DNA of 64,000 nt. It comes from Otis tarda (taxonomy: Eukaryota > Chordata > Aves > Otidiformes > Otididae). The position numbers and the translations under genes are program-made. Location: contig CM048591.1 in NCBI GenBank assembly GCA_026413225.1, positions 40,145,803-40,209,802 on the forward strand, given 5' to 3'. Positions 14,317 to 25,680 of the stretch are shown here, in pieces. How positions within the stretch are numbered: the stretch's first letter is position 1; every line of letters starts with the position of its first letter. The notes below the pieces were generated by a model. It searched no databases and was not told where the DNA came from. It saw nothing but the letters and a program-made list of their open reading frames with translations.

Positions 14317-14329
14317 GCCAGTCACAGCC

Positions 14330-15050
14330 ACTTTCAGCCAGGTCTAAAACTCATGAAAACAACCTGTTGTGCACCAAAACCTCAGCTGGTCAGGGAAGCA
14401 CATGTCATTGCTGCTCAGGCTGACTTAAAAGAGTGGTGGGGAAATGGAGGAGACGTGTAGCTGGAGGTGCACTTTTGGAAGGAGATGGCCCACGCTGGAC
14501 CAGCATCACTCCCAAGGGTCTGCAGCTTCCAAGCAATCCAAATTGGGGCAGGTTGCCTCAAGACATCACAGGTCTTGGAGGATCCAAACCAGGGCAGGGA
14601 CACCGCTGACAGGCTGCAGCCCATGGAGAAACTCAGGCTGGAGTGGAGGAAATGAGTTAGAAGCAAGCAGCAGTGGAGGAGGACAGGTACGAAGCAAGGA
14701 GCAGCAGAAAGAAACCTTACAATGCTAGCTCCAGCCTACTGCATTGCCTGTTGCTTGGCCATAGGAATTGGGAGGGACTAAGCATAACGTGTGGTGACAA
14801 CAAGAGAAGTTGAGGCTGGGAAGGAGGAGGAAACGGTGTTGGACTGAAGTTCAGCCTGGAGAAGGTAGAGGAAAAATGTTTCCCTAAGTGTTTAATTGTT
14901 TATGTTTTTTTTTCAATACCCAAATCAGTAATCAGAAGTTTGTGTTAATTGGCAACAGCTGAAATGAAGTAAAATTTCCTGAGTCAAGATTGTTTTGCGT
15001 GAGACAGTGCCGTAGCTGTTGTGTGATGCAACTGCTGAAAAGTGACCTTG
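14330..15050 (+). mobile_element. Old LTR-like block, plus sense, edges uncertain
   Basis: The order of parts follows the bird LTR type seen at 25681 and 28499. A middle with CTGCAGCCCATGGAG-like phrases (about 14610-14630) comes first. A GAAGCAAGGAGCAGCAG stretch (about 14690) follows, then a region corresponding to the polyadenylation and U5 part near 14950-15010 (AATTGGCAACAGCTG, then TTTCCTGAGTCAAG). It is clearly older and more diverged than the others, and I cannot fix its ends. It lies head-to-head with the minus-strand LTR at 13784-14316. Confidence 0.55.
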
Positions 15051-15247
15051 TGATACACCTTTTATTAGTGCAGAACTAAGTTGCGTGTGATGATTGGCAG
15101 TCACTTAAGTGTAAGCTGTATACAACTACACTACATTGCTATAGCATTTTTACAAAAACCTAACAAAACTGCAGTGATTTTAGAAAACCCACAAGAATAG
15201 TTCTATAGTGTCAATGAACTCCATTATCCAGGTGTCCTGTTTCTAGC

Positions 15248-15578
15248 CATAGAATCATAGAATGGTTAGGCTTGGAAGGGACCTTCAAAGGTCATCTAGT
15301 CCAACTCCCCTGCAAGGAGCAGGGACATCCCCGACTAGATCAGGTTGCTCAGAGCCACATCCAGCCTGGCCTTGAATGTTTCCAGACATGGGGCATCCAC
15401 CACCTCTCTGGGCAACCTGTTCCAGTGTTCTACAACCCTCATTGTAAAAAATTTTTTCCTAATATCCAATCTAAATCTACTTCCCTCTATTTCAAAACCG
15501 TTACCCCTCGTCCTGTCACAACAGGCCCTCCTAAACAGTCTCTCCCCATCTTTCTTATAGGCCCCCTTGAGGTACTGG
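15248..15578 (-). mobile_element. CR1 LINE 3' end
   Basis: The + strand begins with the tail complement CATAGAATCATAGAATGG and continues colinear with the 46515 copy through the C-terminal ORF2 codons ([14 protein letters not shown] on the minus strand). Homology stops near 15578. In the first 140 bases I count only a handful of differences from the 46515 copy, so the two belong to the same fairly recent subfamily. Confidence 0.94.
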
Positions 15579-16486
15579 GTAAGAGCCCAAGACCAGAGTG
15601 TGTTGTGATGCTTTCTCAGTCTCACAGCATTTCAAGAACTTCCTCATTCAGAAGTACAGAGTTATCTTTTCAAAACAAGAAGAGAGGAAAACTTACATAG
15701 AAATACCACGCTACAGCAATTTGGTGTGTTTTCACCAGTTTCTGATGTCTCAGATAATCCTTTGGTGGTTTAAGAACAGCCTTGGTTCAAAGTTTTTTGT
15801 TGCTTCCAGTAGAACTCCCATTTGAAAGCCACTGCAGAATGAAGTTGTTATTTCCTGTCTAGAGTTTATTTATGCCTATTTGTCCTTTTACTAACATCAT
15901 CCTTCAGTTAAAAACAGTTGGACTTTTTTACTTCCAGCTTCTTAGGTTTTTATTTTGTTAAGACCAAGTTCGGTTCTTCTAGACTCTTCTTGCAAGGAAC
16001 TGGAAAGCTCGTCCTAATTACATCCTTGTACATTGCCTGTGTGCCTATTTATTGTTTCTAACAGTGAGATTCCGGCCGAGGTCTGAATGAGATCTTGTGG
16101 TTTGGTTGTGAGTTTGTTTGGTTTGCTGCTTGAATTCTCATCTCAATTCCTGGGAACTCCAAACACAAGCAATCCTGAGCTACACAGACCAAGAGAGCGC
16201 TCTGTATTGAATACGTGTCACTATTTCCCTGTAGCAAATACGGGAGGGAGTGTATTTACTGCTGTCTTGGCCCATGAAGATGTATTTACAACGTTTGAAA
16301 CTGATGCTTAGTTCTCAAGCAGTAAATCTTGAGATGTGCTAGTCTAGAGGGCATTAGAAGTATTTTAAAATATGCAAAAAACAAGCAGTGTAAATGATTA
16401 CATCCATGCAATTGGGTATTTCATTCCTCTAAATTGTATGTTTACCTTGATTTTCCTGGCCTTCTAAGTCATTACAGGTTTTCACT

Positions 16487-16501
16487 CCCCCCCCCCCCCC
16501 C
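16487..16501 (+). repeat. Poly-C run, 15 bases
   Basis: Fifteen consecutive C follow TTCACT. Such runs often vary in length and are prone to sequencing error. Confidence 0.95.
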
Positions 16502-17140
16502 AATTTCTATACTCCTCTTTGTACCTAGTAACCTTTACCTGAAATTTAAACTTTGATCCTTTGGGGGGTTTTGTTCAAGGTTGAACTTGTACATGAAGTA
16601 TAGAACAGAGTGGCAAAACAACATCTGCATTCAGAAAAACAGTCCTTAATATATTTCTGAAGTTAGAGCCAAGGAGGAGAAAGCAAGCAACTTTGACAGC
16701 ATTTTTCATAACACTATATTTAAGCTGCTTCACATTAAAAGTATTTCAGACTAAACCCCTGCTGTTAAAGTACCTTTTCAGTCTTTCCAGAACACCTCTG
16801 AAAAGTGTGTTGTGAAGGCATACTTAAAATTAGCTCAAAAAAAAAAAAAGAATTTGTTTTTGCCAATGTGCTTGTATTTGCCTCATGTAGAGCTAGATGC
16901 TGTGCAGTGTAAGGGTCATACGTTACGGGACTCCTGAATCAAAGGGAAGTCTACAAGAATAGATCCTTCCGTGCTGCCATTGGAGCTGGAGTTTGCAGAT
17001 TGACGTTATTTTGTCACTCAACCGCATTTAAGTAATGTGAAATGGGTAGACTTGACCTTGTTATTTTTTCCATACAGCATGGCTGCCTATACACTGCACT
17101 CATTCAGCATGTTAGTGCACCTACAACTTTTGATCCTGAA

Positions 17141-17184
17141 TAGTTAAATACATAGTTAAATAGTTAAATAGTTAAATAAATAGT
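17141..17184 (+). repeat. TAGTTAAA short tandem repeat
   Basis: Units of TAGTTAAA or TAGTTAAATA recur about five times, with one ATACA interruption after the first unit. Confidence 0.9.
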
Positions 17185-19239
17185 TCATACATCCGTGTGC
17201 GTTCAGCTCTGGGGCTATCTGCTGAGATGGCAAACGTGTGGATGACAACCTGTTGTTTGTACCTTGAATAGTCCTGTGCCATCACTGGAGACGGTGCACA
17301 AGTTTGCCTTGTGAAACAGCAGTCTGTGTTTCAGGAAGCCGACCGGTATGCTGCCTGTTGTGGTTCCACCAAAGTCCAATCTCTTGGGATTACAAAGTTA
17401 GCTAAAAAGCTGAGACTGATATCTGTGATTACTGTTTAGAAAGAAATATCTGATCTTTTTTTTCCCAGGAATAAACTCTTAAGCTTGCCTCTGCCACTGT
17501 CCAGGGAATTAGAAAATAAATTGCTTGAAGCAGGTGATTTTAATCCCTGATAAAATTCAGCAAAGTTGAATTGGGCCATTATTTTGAGGCCAGTGTCTGT
17601 GAGATTATAGATTTTTAAATCCCGTGTCTTAAAAATTATGTCATCTTTTTTTTTAATGGATTTTAAGGTAGCAGTGTTAATGCAAAACTTGTTTGGAAGG
17701 TTTTTCAGCTTTTTCTCTTTGTCATCCTGCTCTGCTGAGTTTTGTGGGCCTAATAAATTGCCATTATTGAATTCTACCAGAAGAAGGATTTGCCATTTTC
17801 ATTTCATTTATTCAAGCAATTTTTTGAAGGAAAAATAACTGGGATTTTAAATACTGTGTAGCAGGTGACACGGCCTATGGCAGCCACTCTTAGAGCTCTC
17901 GTTGAAGCCACTGGCAGTTTTCCTTGCAAAGTAGTTTCAAGATTAGATTGGCAGCATACGTGGATTAAGGGGATCAGTCTGTGTCTTGGCCTGTGAGCCT
18001 TCAGAAGAGAATCTGGGTCTGCCCTGCGGTGGGAGTGGAACTGCCATGCTGTGAAACTGCTGAATTGCTCTCTGCCATTAGAAGTGTTTCCCATAATGTG
18101 TAGAGACATTTGCAAGCAATCTGACCTCTTCCTGATGCCCTTTCGCTTCAGCGAGGGTACAGCAAGTAGCCATATACACCGAGAAATTCTGTTTTTTTGC
18201 TGAAAAATTTAGCATCAGTTTCAAACAAAAAGCTGTACCACTTCAGCTTGCCACCGGCTACTTAACACTTGGAGGACCTTATGATCTTGCATCACGAAGA
18301 GTAACTCAACTCACTCAATTTGTGACACCTCTTCACTATCTTATAAGCATAGCAGATTTCAAGTGCTATGCAGTTTGATTTAAAGAAAATAAAATAATCC
18401 TATTCCTAGCCTCCTGCGTTTCTGTTGGTGCCCAAAGAATTTGGTGATACACTTTACAGTTAAATTCACAGTCCCTATTTATAGATATTTAAATTTCAGT
18501 CAGCTGTAGTATACCTGATTTAACTTGTGGTGAAAAATTCACATCACATATAATTAATATGCTTGAGATACATTTGATTTAATTACTGCTGTTGCATGCG
18601 CTTATGTTCCAAGTATGCATTTCTCATAAATTCTCCCAGATGATTGTCTTCAGGAGATTTGTTTCAGGATGACATAGTTTCTGTATTTATAAACTGTGTG
18701 TTTAAGTAGACTGGCCGTGTTTTAAGCTTTATTTTTGTCCCCACTACAAAAATAAAATAGATGAAGGAAGTAGGGTGTAACAGTTCCATATGCTTATAGA
18801 AACTGTATTTCAGAAAGATTGTTTCTCTTCCTCTTCCCAGCTATATTTCATGTTGCCAGTGCTGTGTCATTTTAGGACTCCTCGCTGATTAAAATTGTCC
18901 TTTTCACTTTCAGAATTCACTACAAATAAGCAATGATTAGTTTTCACTGCGGTCTAGTAGCCTGATAAATTTTTGTGTCATCCTATTTGCTTGTTATAGA
19001 TGGGGAAACTAAAGGAGAGATTTTATGTGACTTGCCCGCTGTCATGAAGGGATTAGATAGAAGTAAATTTAGATAGAAATAAAGAATCTCTGACTGATAG
19101 CTATTATTATATTATAATAATATAAGTCAAACTGTTTTTGATTAAGCCTGGTAAGAGTACAGTGTGTTGCTTGCATATTGGGTTTATAGAGCAGGTACAG
19201 TCTTGGCTATATTTGATTTAATTTCTACAGTTAGAGAAA

Positions 19240-20600
19240 AATAGATCACGCTGGATCCGGCAGCCTGCGGAGGCGAGGCTGCTGCTGCCCCATGTCCATC
19301 CGGTCGCAAGGCTGAGCCTGGGTTCCCAGCAGACGCACGCACGCAGCACACGTGAGCACCACACGTAGACATATACCCACAGCCGGATCAGAGGGACACA
19401 CAGAGCACTCGCACAAGCACAGACAGCACCAGGGTCCTCATCCTGCTCCTCTCTCTCTTGTGCGGTAGGACTGGGTCCCCTAGTGAGACCCATCTATATA
19501 TATGTACGTGTGGGAAATGTGGATCCTGTCAGCAGCTGGGGTCACTCTAGCTGCCCCTGGGTCCCAGCTGCTGGCATCAGGGCATACGAGCCCCTGAAGT
19601 CACAGCCCCGCTCCAGTTGCTGGTACTGACCAAGTCACTTGCATGCACACACAAACACACACAGAGTTGACCAGCACTCTCCTGGTCCCGTAGCTGGCCC
19701 TGCTGTGCTCTCACCCTTGAAGGCACACAGGATCTCTCCCACCCCCGGCTGGCTGTTAGAGGCCCCTCTGCTCTGGGCTCCCAGGCCCCTTCCCCTACTC
19801 ACTAGGTAGCACAGCATCATCTTTGCTCGCGCTCACACACTCACTCGCACATGCTGCAGTGCTGGTGCCATGGACACACAGGCCATCCAGCTGATGGTCT
19901 GACTTGAGTTGCTGCAGAGAGACCCCCGTACACACACGCACATCAAGTAGACAGTCCCGCACACAGGAACGGGTCAGAAGGGCGTTTAACAAGAAAACAG
20001 AACAGGCTGCGCTGGTGAGGCACAGGGCATGGCTGGACAAGCGTACTGATCAGCTCGCTATTCACATGCCACCAACCCTTTTTATCCCCTTACTCTTCTG
20101 TCTTCCCACACTCATTCGTTCCTCACCAAATCACTTAAATCCATCCCTTTTCCTCTCTTTGGTTCCGTCCCTAAACTTCCTGTAGTGAGTCCTATGCAAT
20201 CCCCAGATGCTCTTCCCTTGCATCCCATAATGCGATCCACACCCCTAGACAGCAGGCCCACTTAGTCCTAAATGTGATCCTGAGGGCTGCTCTGGATGGG
20301 CCCAGACGGGATGTTCCTTCCTTAGGAGGCTGTAGTTTGGGTTCCTGTCTGCAATTGTGTGCCCCTGTGCTCCTCTGAGCTTATGGAGAGGGGCCTTTGA
20401 TGGGCTGATGGCTCCTGGGATGGGCCTGGGCGTAGCTGGGGCAGGAGATTATTTGAACTTCACCCCTGCTATTGTCTCTCTGTGCTGCTTCACAGGTGAG
20501 ATTTTATCACATAACCTCACTCATACATCCTATAAGAACATCAGAAATAGTTGCTACATTGATACATTTCTGTTACTCTCAGGGTTTGACACTCTCCCCT
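19240..20600 (-). mobile_element. Candidate LTR-type element, minus sense, GC-richer island
   Basis: This stretch is markedly richer in G+C than its surroundings. Read on the minus strand, it has a TATA-like GATAAAAA (20079-20086), followed about 60-100 bases later by a TTGTTAAACGCC segment resembling a degenerate polyadenylation region. A downstream part rich in GTGTGTGCG-like runs (about 19330-19930) follows. This order resembles U3-R-U5 of an avian endogenous retrovirus LTR. I did not find convincing TG...CA ends or a target duplication, so the limits are approximate. It could instead be an unrelated GC-rich intronic segment. Confidence 0.4.
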
Positions 20601-21629
20601 TTGGAATGGAGGCTTGAGACTTAGCTGATGTGAACTATTTAGATGTTTATTGATTAATGAACACTCTAAGAGGAAATAGGTAGACCAGCAAAATAGTCTA
20701 TGCAAAATAATCTATACTCTTTGCAATCAAATATACCAGTTTACAATTTTATAATGATACAGAGTGCAGATTCCAAGGAATCATATATGTGATTACTACT
20801 AAATTACAGTTTTCTAAGTACTGAGATGTAAATCTATTTCCTGCCTCCATCCCCCGTGTTTCTTAAGAACGTAAACCTGATGGAGAGTCCAGCACGTCAA
20901 GCAAGGGGATTTCCTCCAGCCTCCTCATGGACTTCTATGTACATGTCAGCATTACTATGATCTGTATGTGTTCGCACACCTACCTCTGGAAGACCCACTT
21001 TCCTCTTTTCTCCACTCAATTTGGCATTCTATTCTGTATTTGGTATTTTATTCTCCATTTTTTTCTGGATTTGGGCCCAGCTTTTCATTAGCCTTGCAGA
21101 GACTTCCTGGTCTCTGCCAAAACTCTTCTGAAGTAAACAACTCTCTCATAATTACATTTTTTTACATTAGTCTCAGTTTTGCTACATCCATACTCAGTTT
21201 TCATATTTCGTACTGTTGTACAGGCAATGTAAGCCTTAAGTAGCGTTATCAGTAGGATTGCCTCAGTGTGAGGGAAGAAGAACTTACTGCTGTGAAATCT
21301 GCATGTCATTAATGTGGAATTATAGGGCCAGAGGTTTTTCCAGACATGAATCTAATTCACTCCTCTGTATATAGGTATGATGAATCATTTAAATCATCCC
21401 TGGTAAGATATTTTTCTGATTTCTTCTTAGGTCTCCCGATAATTAGACAAAAGATTCCACAGCCTCCAAAAGTAATGAGTTTTAAAACTTCGTTATTCTT
21501 TAATGTTAAAATTGTATGTTTGTTTTGTTTGTTTGCTTTTTTTTTTTGCTTTGTTCTTTTTTGTTGTTGTTTTGTGCGCTAAAATCTGATCTCAGTATTT
21601 TTAGTTGCCTTTTTAGGCCGTTTATTTTT
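20601..21629. other. Intronic DNA, nothing recognised
   Basis: AT-rich, with T-rich stretches near 21520-21570. It may include more of the old CR1 copy to its right, but I cannot show it. Confidence 0.45.
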
Positions 21630-21800
21630 TTTTCCCAGGGGACTAAACAAACTAATTTCCTTCAGTCTTTTCTCAGAGGCCTTGTATTCTAAGCATCTTG
21701 TAATTATTTGTTCTTCTCTGATGCCTCTCCCAAGTCCATTATTCTCATCATGTCACACTCAGAATCCTGCTGTTCTTACAATGATAAACTTCATTGTTTT
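21630..21800 (-). mobile_element. Old CR1 LINE remnant, ORF2 C-terminal region
   Basis: The + strand aligns, with many changes, to the complement of the CR1 segment encoding RATKMI...[20 protein letters not shown]. On the minus strand one can read ASEKRLKEISLFSP near 21690-21640, followed by a broken frame. Spacing and order fit CR1. The copy is old. Confidence 0.6.
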
Positions 21801-22539
21801 GTGATTGTGACACAATTATCTATCACATCTTGATTTTCAACACTAATTCCTCTGCATTTAGTCAAAATAAAATGCCCTTTTCTGGTAACCTTCTCAACTT
21901 TCTTAAGCAACAAAGATCCTTGCATACTTCTAGTAACTGTATTGCATTGGTTTCTGACCCAGTGCCTCAGTTAAAGAATTCTTGTATTTTACCATCATAG
22001 GCTGTCTTTTGAGTAGTTAAGATAGCTGGTTGAGAAAAAGTATCTGTATTTGCTTTAAAATTTGAGAATCTGTTTCACCTATAATATTGCCTTTGTTGCT
22101 TTCTTCCTTGCCTTTCATCTTAACTTCAGTCTACTCTTTTATCTTTTCTTGAATTTCAGAACAAACACATTATTCCTGAAGTACAGTGTAGAACTTTGTT
22201 ACTCTTTTCTCCTTGCCATGGTTGTCCTTCATGAACAAGATGCTGTCTTCTGTGTTACTAATCCAGTTGGTTTTAATTGTCCCACAGAGTTTAATGGTGA
22301 TGGGTAGGACATCTGAGGATGAGAACTTCTCAGATGGTTTGGTATTTTTGGCATATGTGTGGACATTGTTGGTGTCTTTTGACATTCTGTCTCTGTTTCT
22401 TCCAGAATCCTATTGCAATTTCCAATTCCTTCCTAGAGTCTAGTTATAAGACAGTTACTCTTGTCTTAGTCTGAAAAGGCTTCTCCCATTAAAAACTAGT
22501 TTTTGCTGTTGCTGAGCTAGTATTCTGAACAGCTTCTCC
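21801..22539. other. Intronic DNA between two CR1-like remnants
   Basis: No motif is legible here. It may be eroded sequence of the same element, because both flanking remnants lie on the minus strand in the expected ORF1-then-ORF2 order. Confidence 0.35.
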
Positions 22540-22830
22540 ATCTCTGCATTTTTTGAGCCATCCTTCATTTGCCAAACAGGCGCTCTCAGTCAAGAAAATT
22601 AAAACTCTTCTGCTGATGCTGTTTGTGCAGCCATGTGTTCATTTCCAATTATGCATCTGCCCCTTCTTGGGTCTTTACACCTGACTGGGGGATTGAAGGG
22701 AAAGCCACCTGTGTCTCTGATTACTTCAGCAGTCTTCTAGAAATGAAATATTTCTGATCTCTTACAGTCATATCTAACAATGTCGTTAGTACCAGGTGAC
22801 TAGGTAGCATAGGGCAGGAGGTTCCCCAAA
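22540..22830 (-). mobile_element. Old CR1-like ORF1 remnant (esterase-type domain)
   Basis: On the minus strand one frame reads PGTNDIVRYDCKRSE (about 22795-22750). A neighbouring frame reads TQVAFPSIPQSG, then LEMNTWLHKQ, then SFNFLD (to about 22575). CR1/L3-clade ORF1 proteins carry an esterase-like domain with the pattern GTND, QVVFSSILPV, INSWL and GFGFLD in that order and at similar spacing. There are several stops and at least one frame shift. The assignment rests on motif order recalled from the family. Confidence 0.55.
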
Positions 22831-25675
22831 GGGGACAGTAGGAAGGTAATTAAACTCTTTGAAGCAAATAGTCTTTCAGTATTATGGAACAGAATGCTAC
22901 AGGTTTGTTTGGAAGCCTGTACTCTCTTAAAGTTGTGCAGTATTTAAGCTTTCAGATTGATTTTGAAAATGAGCCATAGGCAGTAGCATTCACATGGGTG
23001 CTTCTGAATATGTCCGTGGTCTTCAGGCGTATTTCAGAGCATCAGTGCAGAGGAAATTCTGTTACCTTTATGTTCTCAGTCTGTGCTCTGCAGATGAATT
23101 GGGTGGTTGCTGCGGTTTCTTTTCTTGTCCATCTGCTTGAATTTCAGAGACCTGAGACGTGTTTCTGCAGTGAGGTTTTTGCAGACAGAATCATATGCAG
23201 GGATCTGTCCGTCTGTTTGGTGAAGACTTACTAGCCTGTTACTCTGAGGTGTCCTAGAAACTGTATTTTAGCAATTGAAGCTTTTTGGAAGTGCTTGCTT
23301 TCTTTGTTTTTGTTGTCTGTTTTTCCTGTTGCTGAACTAATGTGTAGTCACAGAATAACCACCTCTTGTTTTTTTCAAGAAAGGCAGAAACATAGAACTG
23401 TTTAGGAATGGATTTGAAGGAGAAGTGATTTCCTTTTGCAAACTGGGTAACATTTATTTCTGAAAACTTACTATATTGACTTAACTTCAGTGCACCAGAT
23501 GGTGTGCACTGGAATAGGGACAAGTGTGTGGGTTTTGGTGTTGTCCCCGCTGCCCGGCTAAGGTCTCGCAGAAGGGGCCTATCTTCTGCCATACATGCCC
23601 ACACATAGGAAGAATTGGCTGACATATGACCAAAAGGATTATATTTTTAGGGGTGAGCGGAACAGGAATTGTTTGTTTCCACTTTTATTTAATACTGTTA
23701 TTTTGAGGAGTTCAGATTCCTCTGGGTAAAACAGGCAGCAAAGGGCTAGAACCACAGTTACATTTTGGAAAATGCAGGAAGAGGTCTGAGGTGAGGAAAA
23801 TCTGGGCAGTGATGCTACGGAGCCTGATACCTGCAAAGCCAACCTCTCGGGACCTACAGGCAACATGCGGGGATGGGATTTAGCTGCGCTTGCCATGGCT
23901 GAGAGCCAAGGGAGCCATCATATTGCTGCTGCTCGGCAGCCTTCGGCTACTGTGCTTTGCAGTCTCTCACATGCCGTTGTTCCCTCTGTGAACCCAACCA
24001 ACACCCTCTTGCTTATTGTCCTTTAATGTTTTATGGTGTTTTAGTTCTTCATAGTAGGTATGGATTATCGATCTCGAGCTTGTTGACTCTGGGGTTGACT
24101 CTGCTTTGTTGTGTCTTGAGTTGGACTGGTGGGTTTACTGTTTGTTTTTTGGTTTTTTTTCTAATTTTTCATAATATGCATATTTCCTGGATGAGCCCTT
24201 TAAAATGTTTGTCAGCGTGCTGTTACTTCTGTAAACAGAAAAATAAATCTCTATTTCTGCTTCTCAACATGTTTGGTTATCTGAGTTATGATTGGTATTG
24301 TTATTCCCAAACCATGCAGAGTTAAATGTCATAGTGCAAAGAATTAATTGGGGGTTTTTTGGACCTTCAGGTTAAATTAGGCTTATCTACTTTGTATTTT
24401 CTCTCAACTTTGCTAGAGCAGGTATTTGCATAAGATGTATCTTGCTTTGCACATGCAACGCAATGCTTGTATTTGTTTGGATGTGCTTGGAATTGTATGC
24501 AGAGTTGGGAATCTTGCTGTGCTGCTGTTATTTAGGTCCATTTCTATACTTGGTGAAAGAATTGAGGTCATAGTTTATCTGTGCGGTTTTCTATTGCTGA
24601 CCTTTTTCTAGCTTTCAGTGTTTCCATTTATGGTTACACCTTACACTCTCCCCTTGAGAAAATAATCAGCCTAGTATGTGCTAATTTGCGTTCTCCTTGA
24701 TGACTTTGCACACCAGTATAACTCATGTGGAATGTTTGCTGCTTGCTTCAAGACTGTCTGATTTAAATACTTGATATTTGTTTTATGTACTCTGGCATCA
24801 TACTAGGGAGTGCAAAAATCTATTGCCAGATTCTCCGCTCCAGTTTGAGCTATGCGTGGAAAAGCTATTTTTAGCCTTTGGGGTTTTTGTAACCTGCTTT
24901 TAAGAGGTTTTGAATGCTTCCGACTTACTTAGAGCTTGGTGAGGGTGTGTTTGCTGCTGTAGTGTTTCTTATGTTTGTGGCTGTGGGTGGCTTACAGTTA
25001 AATATGCTGGGTTTGTAAAAACATGCCCAAAGAGCAGCACAGCAGAGTGTCGTGAGATTCCTTTCCGTGTGAATGTTAGAGGATTTGTGATGTTGGAGTT
25101 TGTCCCTCTGTTGCGTCTTTGCTCTGTGAAATCACTAGTTGGAAAGTTTGCAGGAAAATCTGAAAGTTCTATTCCACTTCAGTGGACTGGTTTTGAGCAG
25201 TCAGGACATGACATCATTTGATCCGTTCCCTCTCTCTGATGCATAGTGTCCTGCAACTTTTCCTGTATGTGTTGGAATGCCTATCTTATTGGACTAAAAT
25301 AACCTTCTGATGTCAAATGGTTTGACTAGTGCCTTCCAAACACCTGTTATGCACTTGTTGTCTTCTGATTTGTACATTTACTTTCCAGCCTGGTCTGAAG
25401 TTTGCACGTGTATGCTTTGAGTAATGTAGATTGGACCTAGTGCTTGTCTCCACTTTGGGGCTGATAATCTCTTATGGTGTGTGAAGTGGTTGATATATAG
25501 ATATTTGAACCAAATTTCACACTGAGCTTTACAGTAGTTGAATGTTATTAAGTTAGTAAGTAAAACAATTAGTTTTATATGGAACATCTTATTTTCTTTG
25601 TTACTGGAGATAATTCTGAAAATATTATTCAAAAGGGAATAGCTCACATGAGTTTTGGAATTTAGTTTTTCTTTT
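22831..25675. other. Intronic DNA, nothing recognised
   Basis: AT-rich. Open frames up to 123 codons occur on both strands without any family motif. No known repeat recognised. Confidence 0.5.
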
Positions 25676-25680
25676 GATAG

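Larger units (their letters stand above)
15579..19239. other. Intronic DNA with simple repeats only
   Basis: AT-rich sequence. It holds a 15-base C-run (16487-16501), an A-run near 16839-16850, and TAGTTAAA repeats at 17141-17184. No gene recognised. Confidence 0.55.

Noticed and set aside
23254-23625. 123-codon minus-strand open frame
   Set aside because: No motif, no splice support, and low-complexity lysine/threonine stretches from T-rich DNA.
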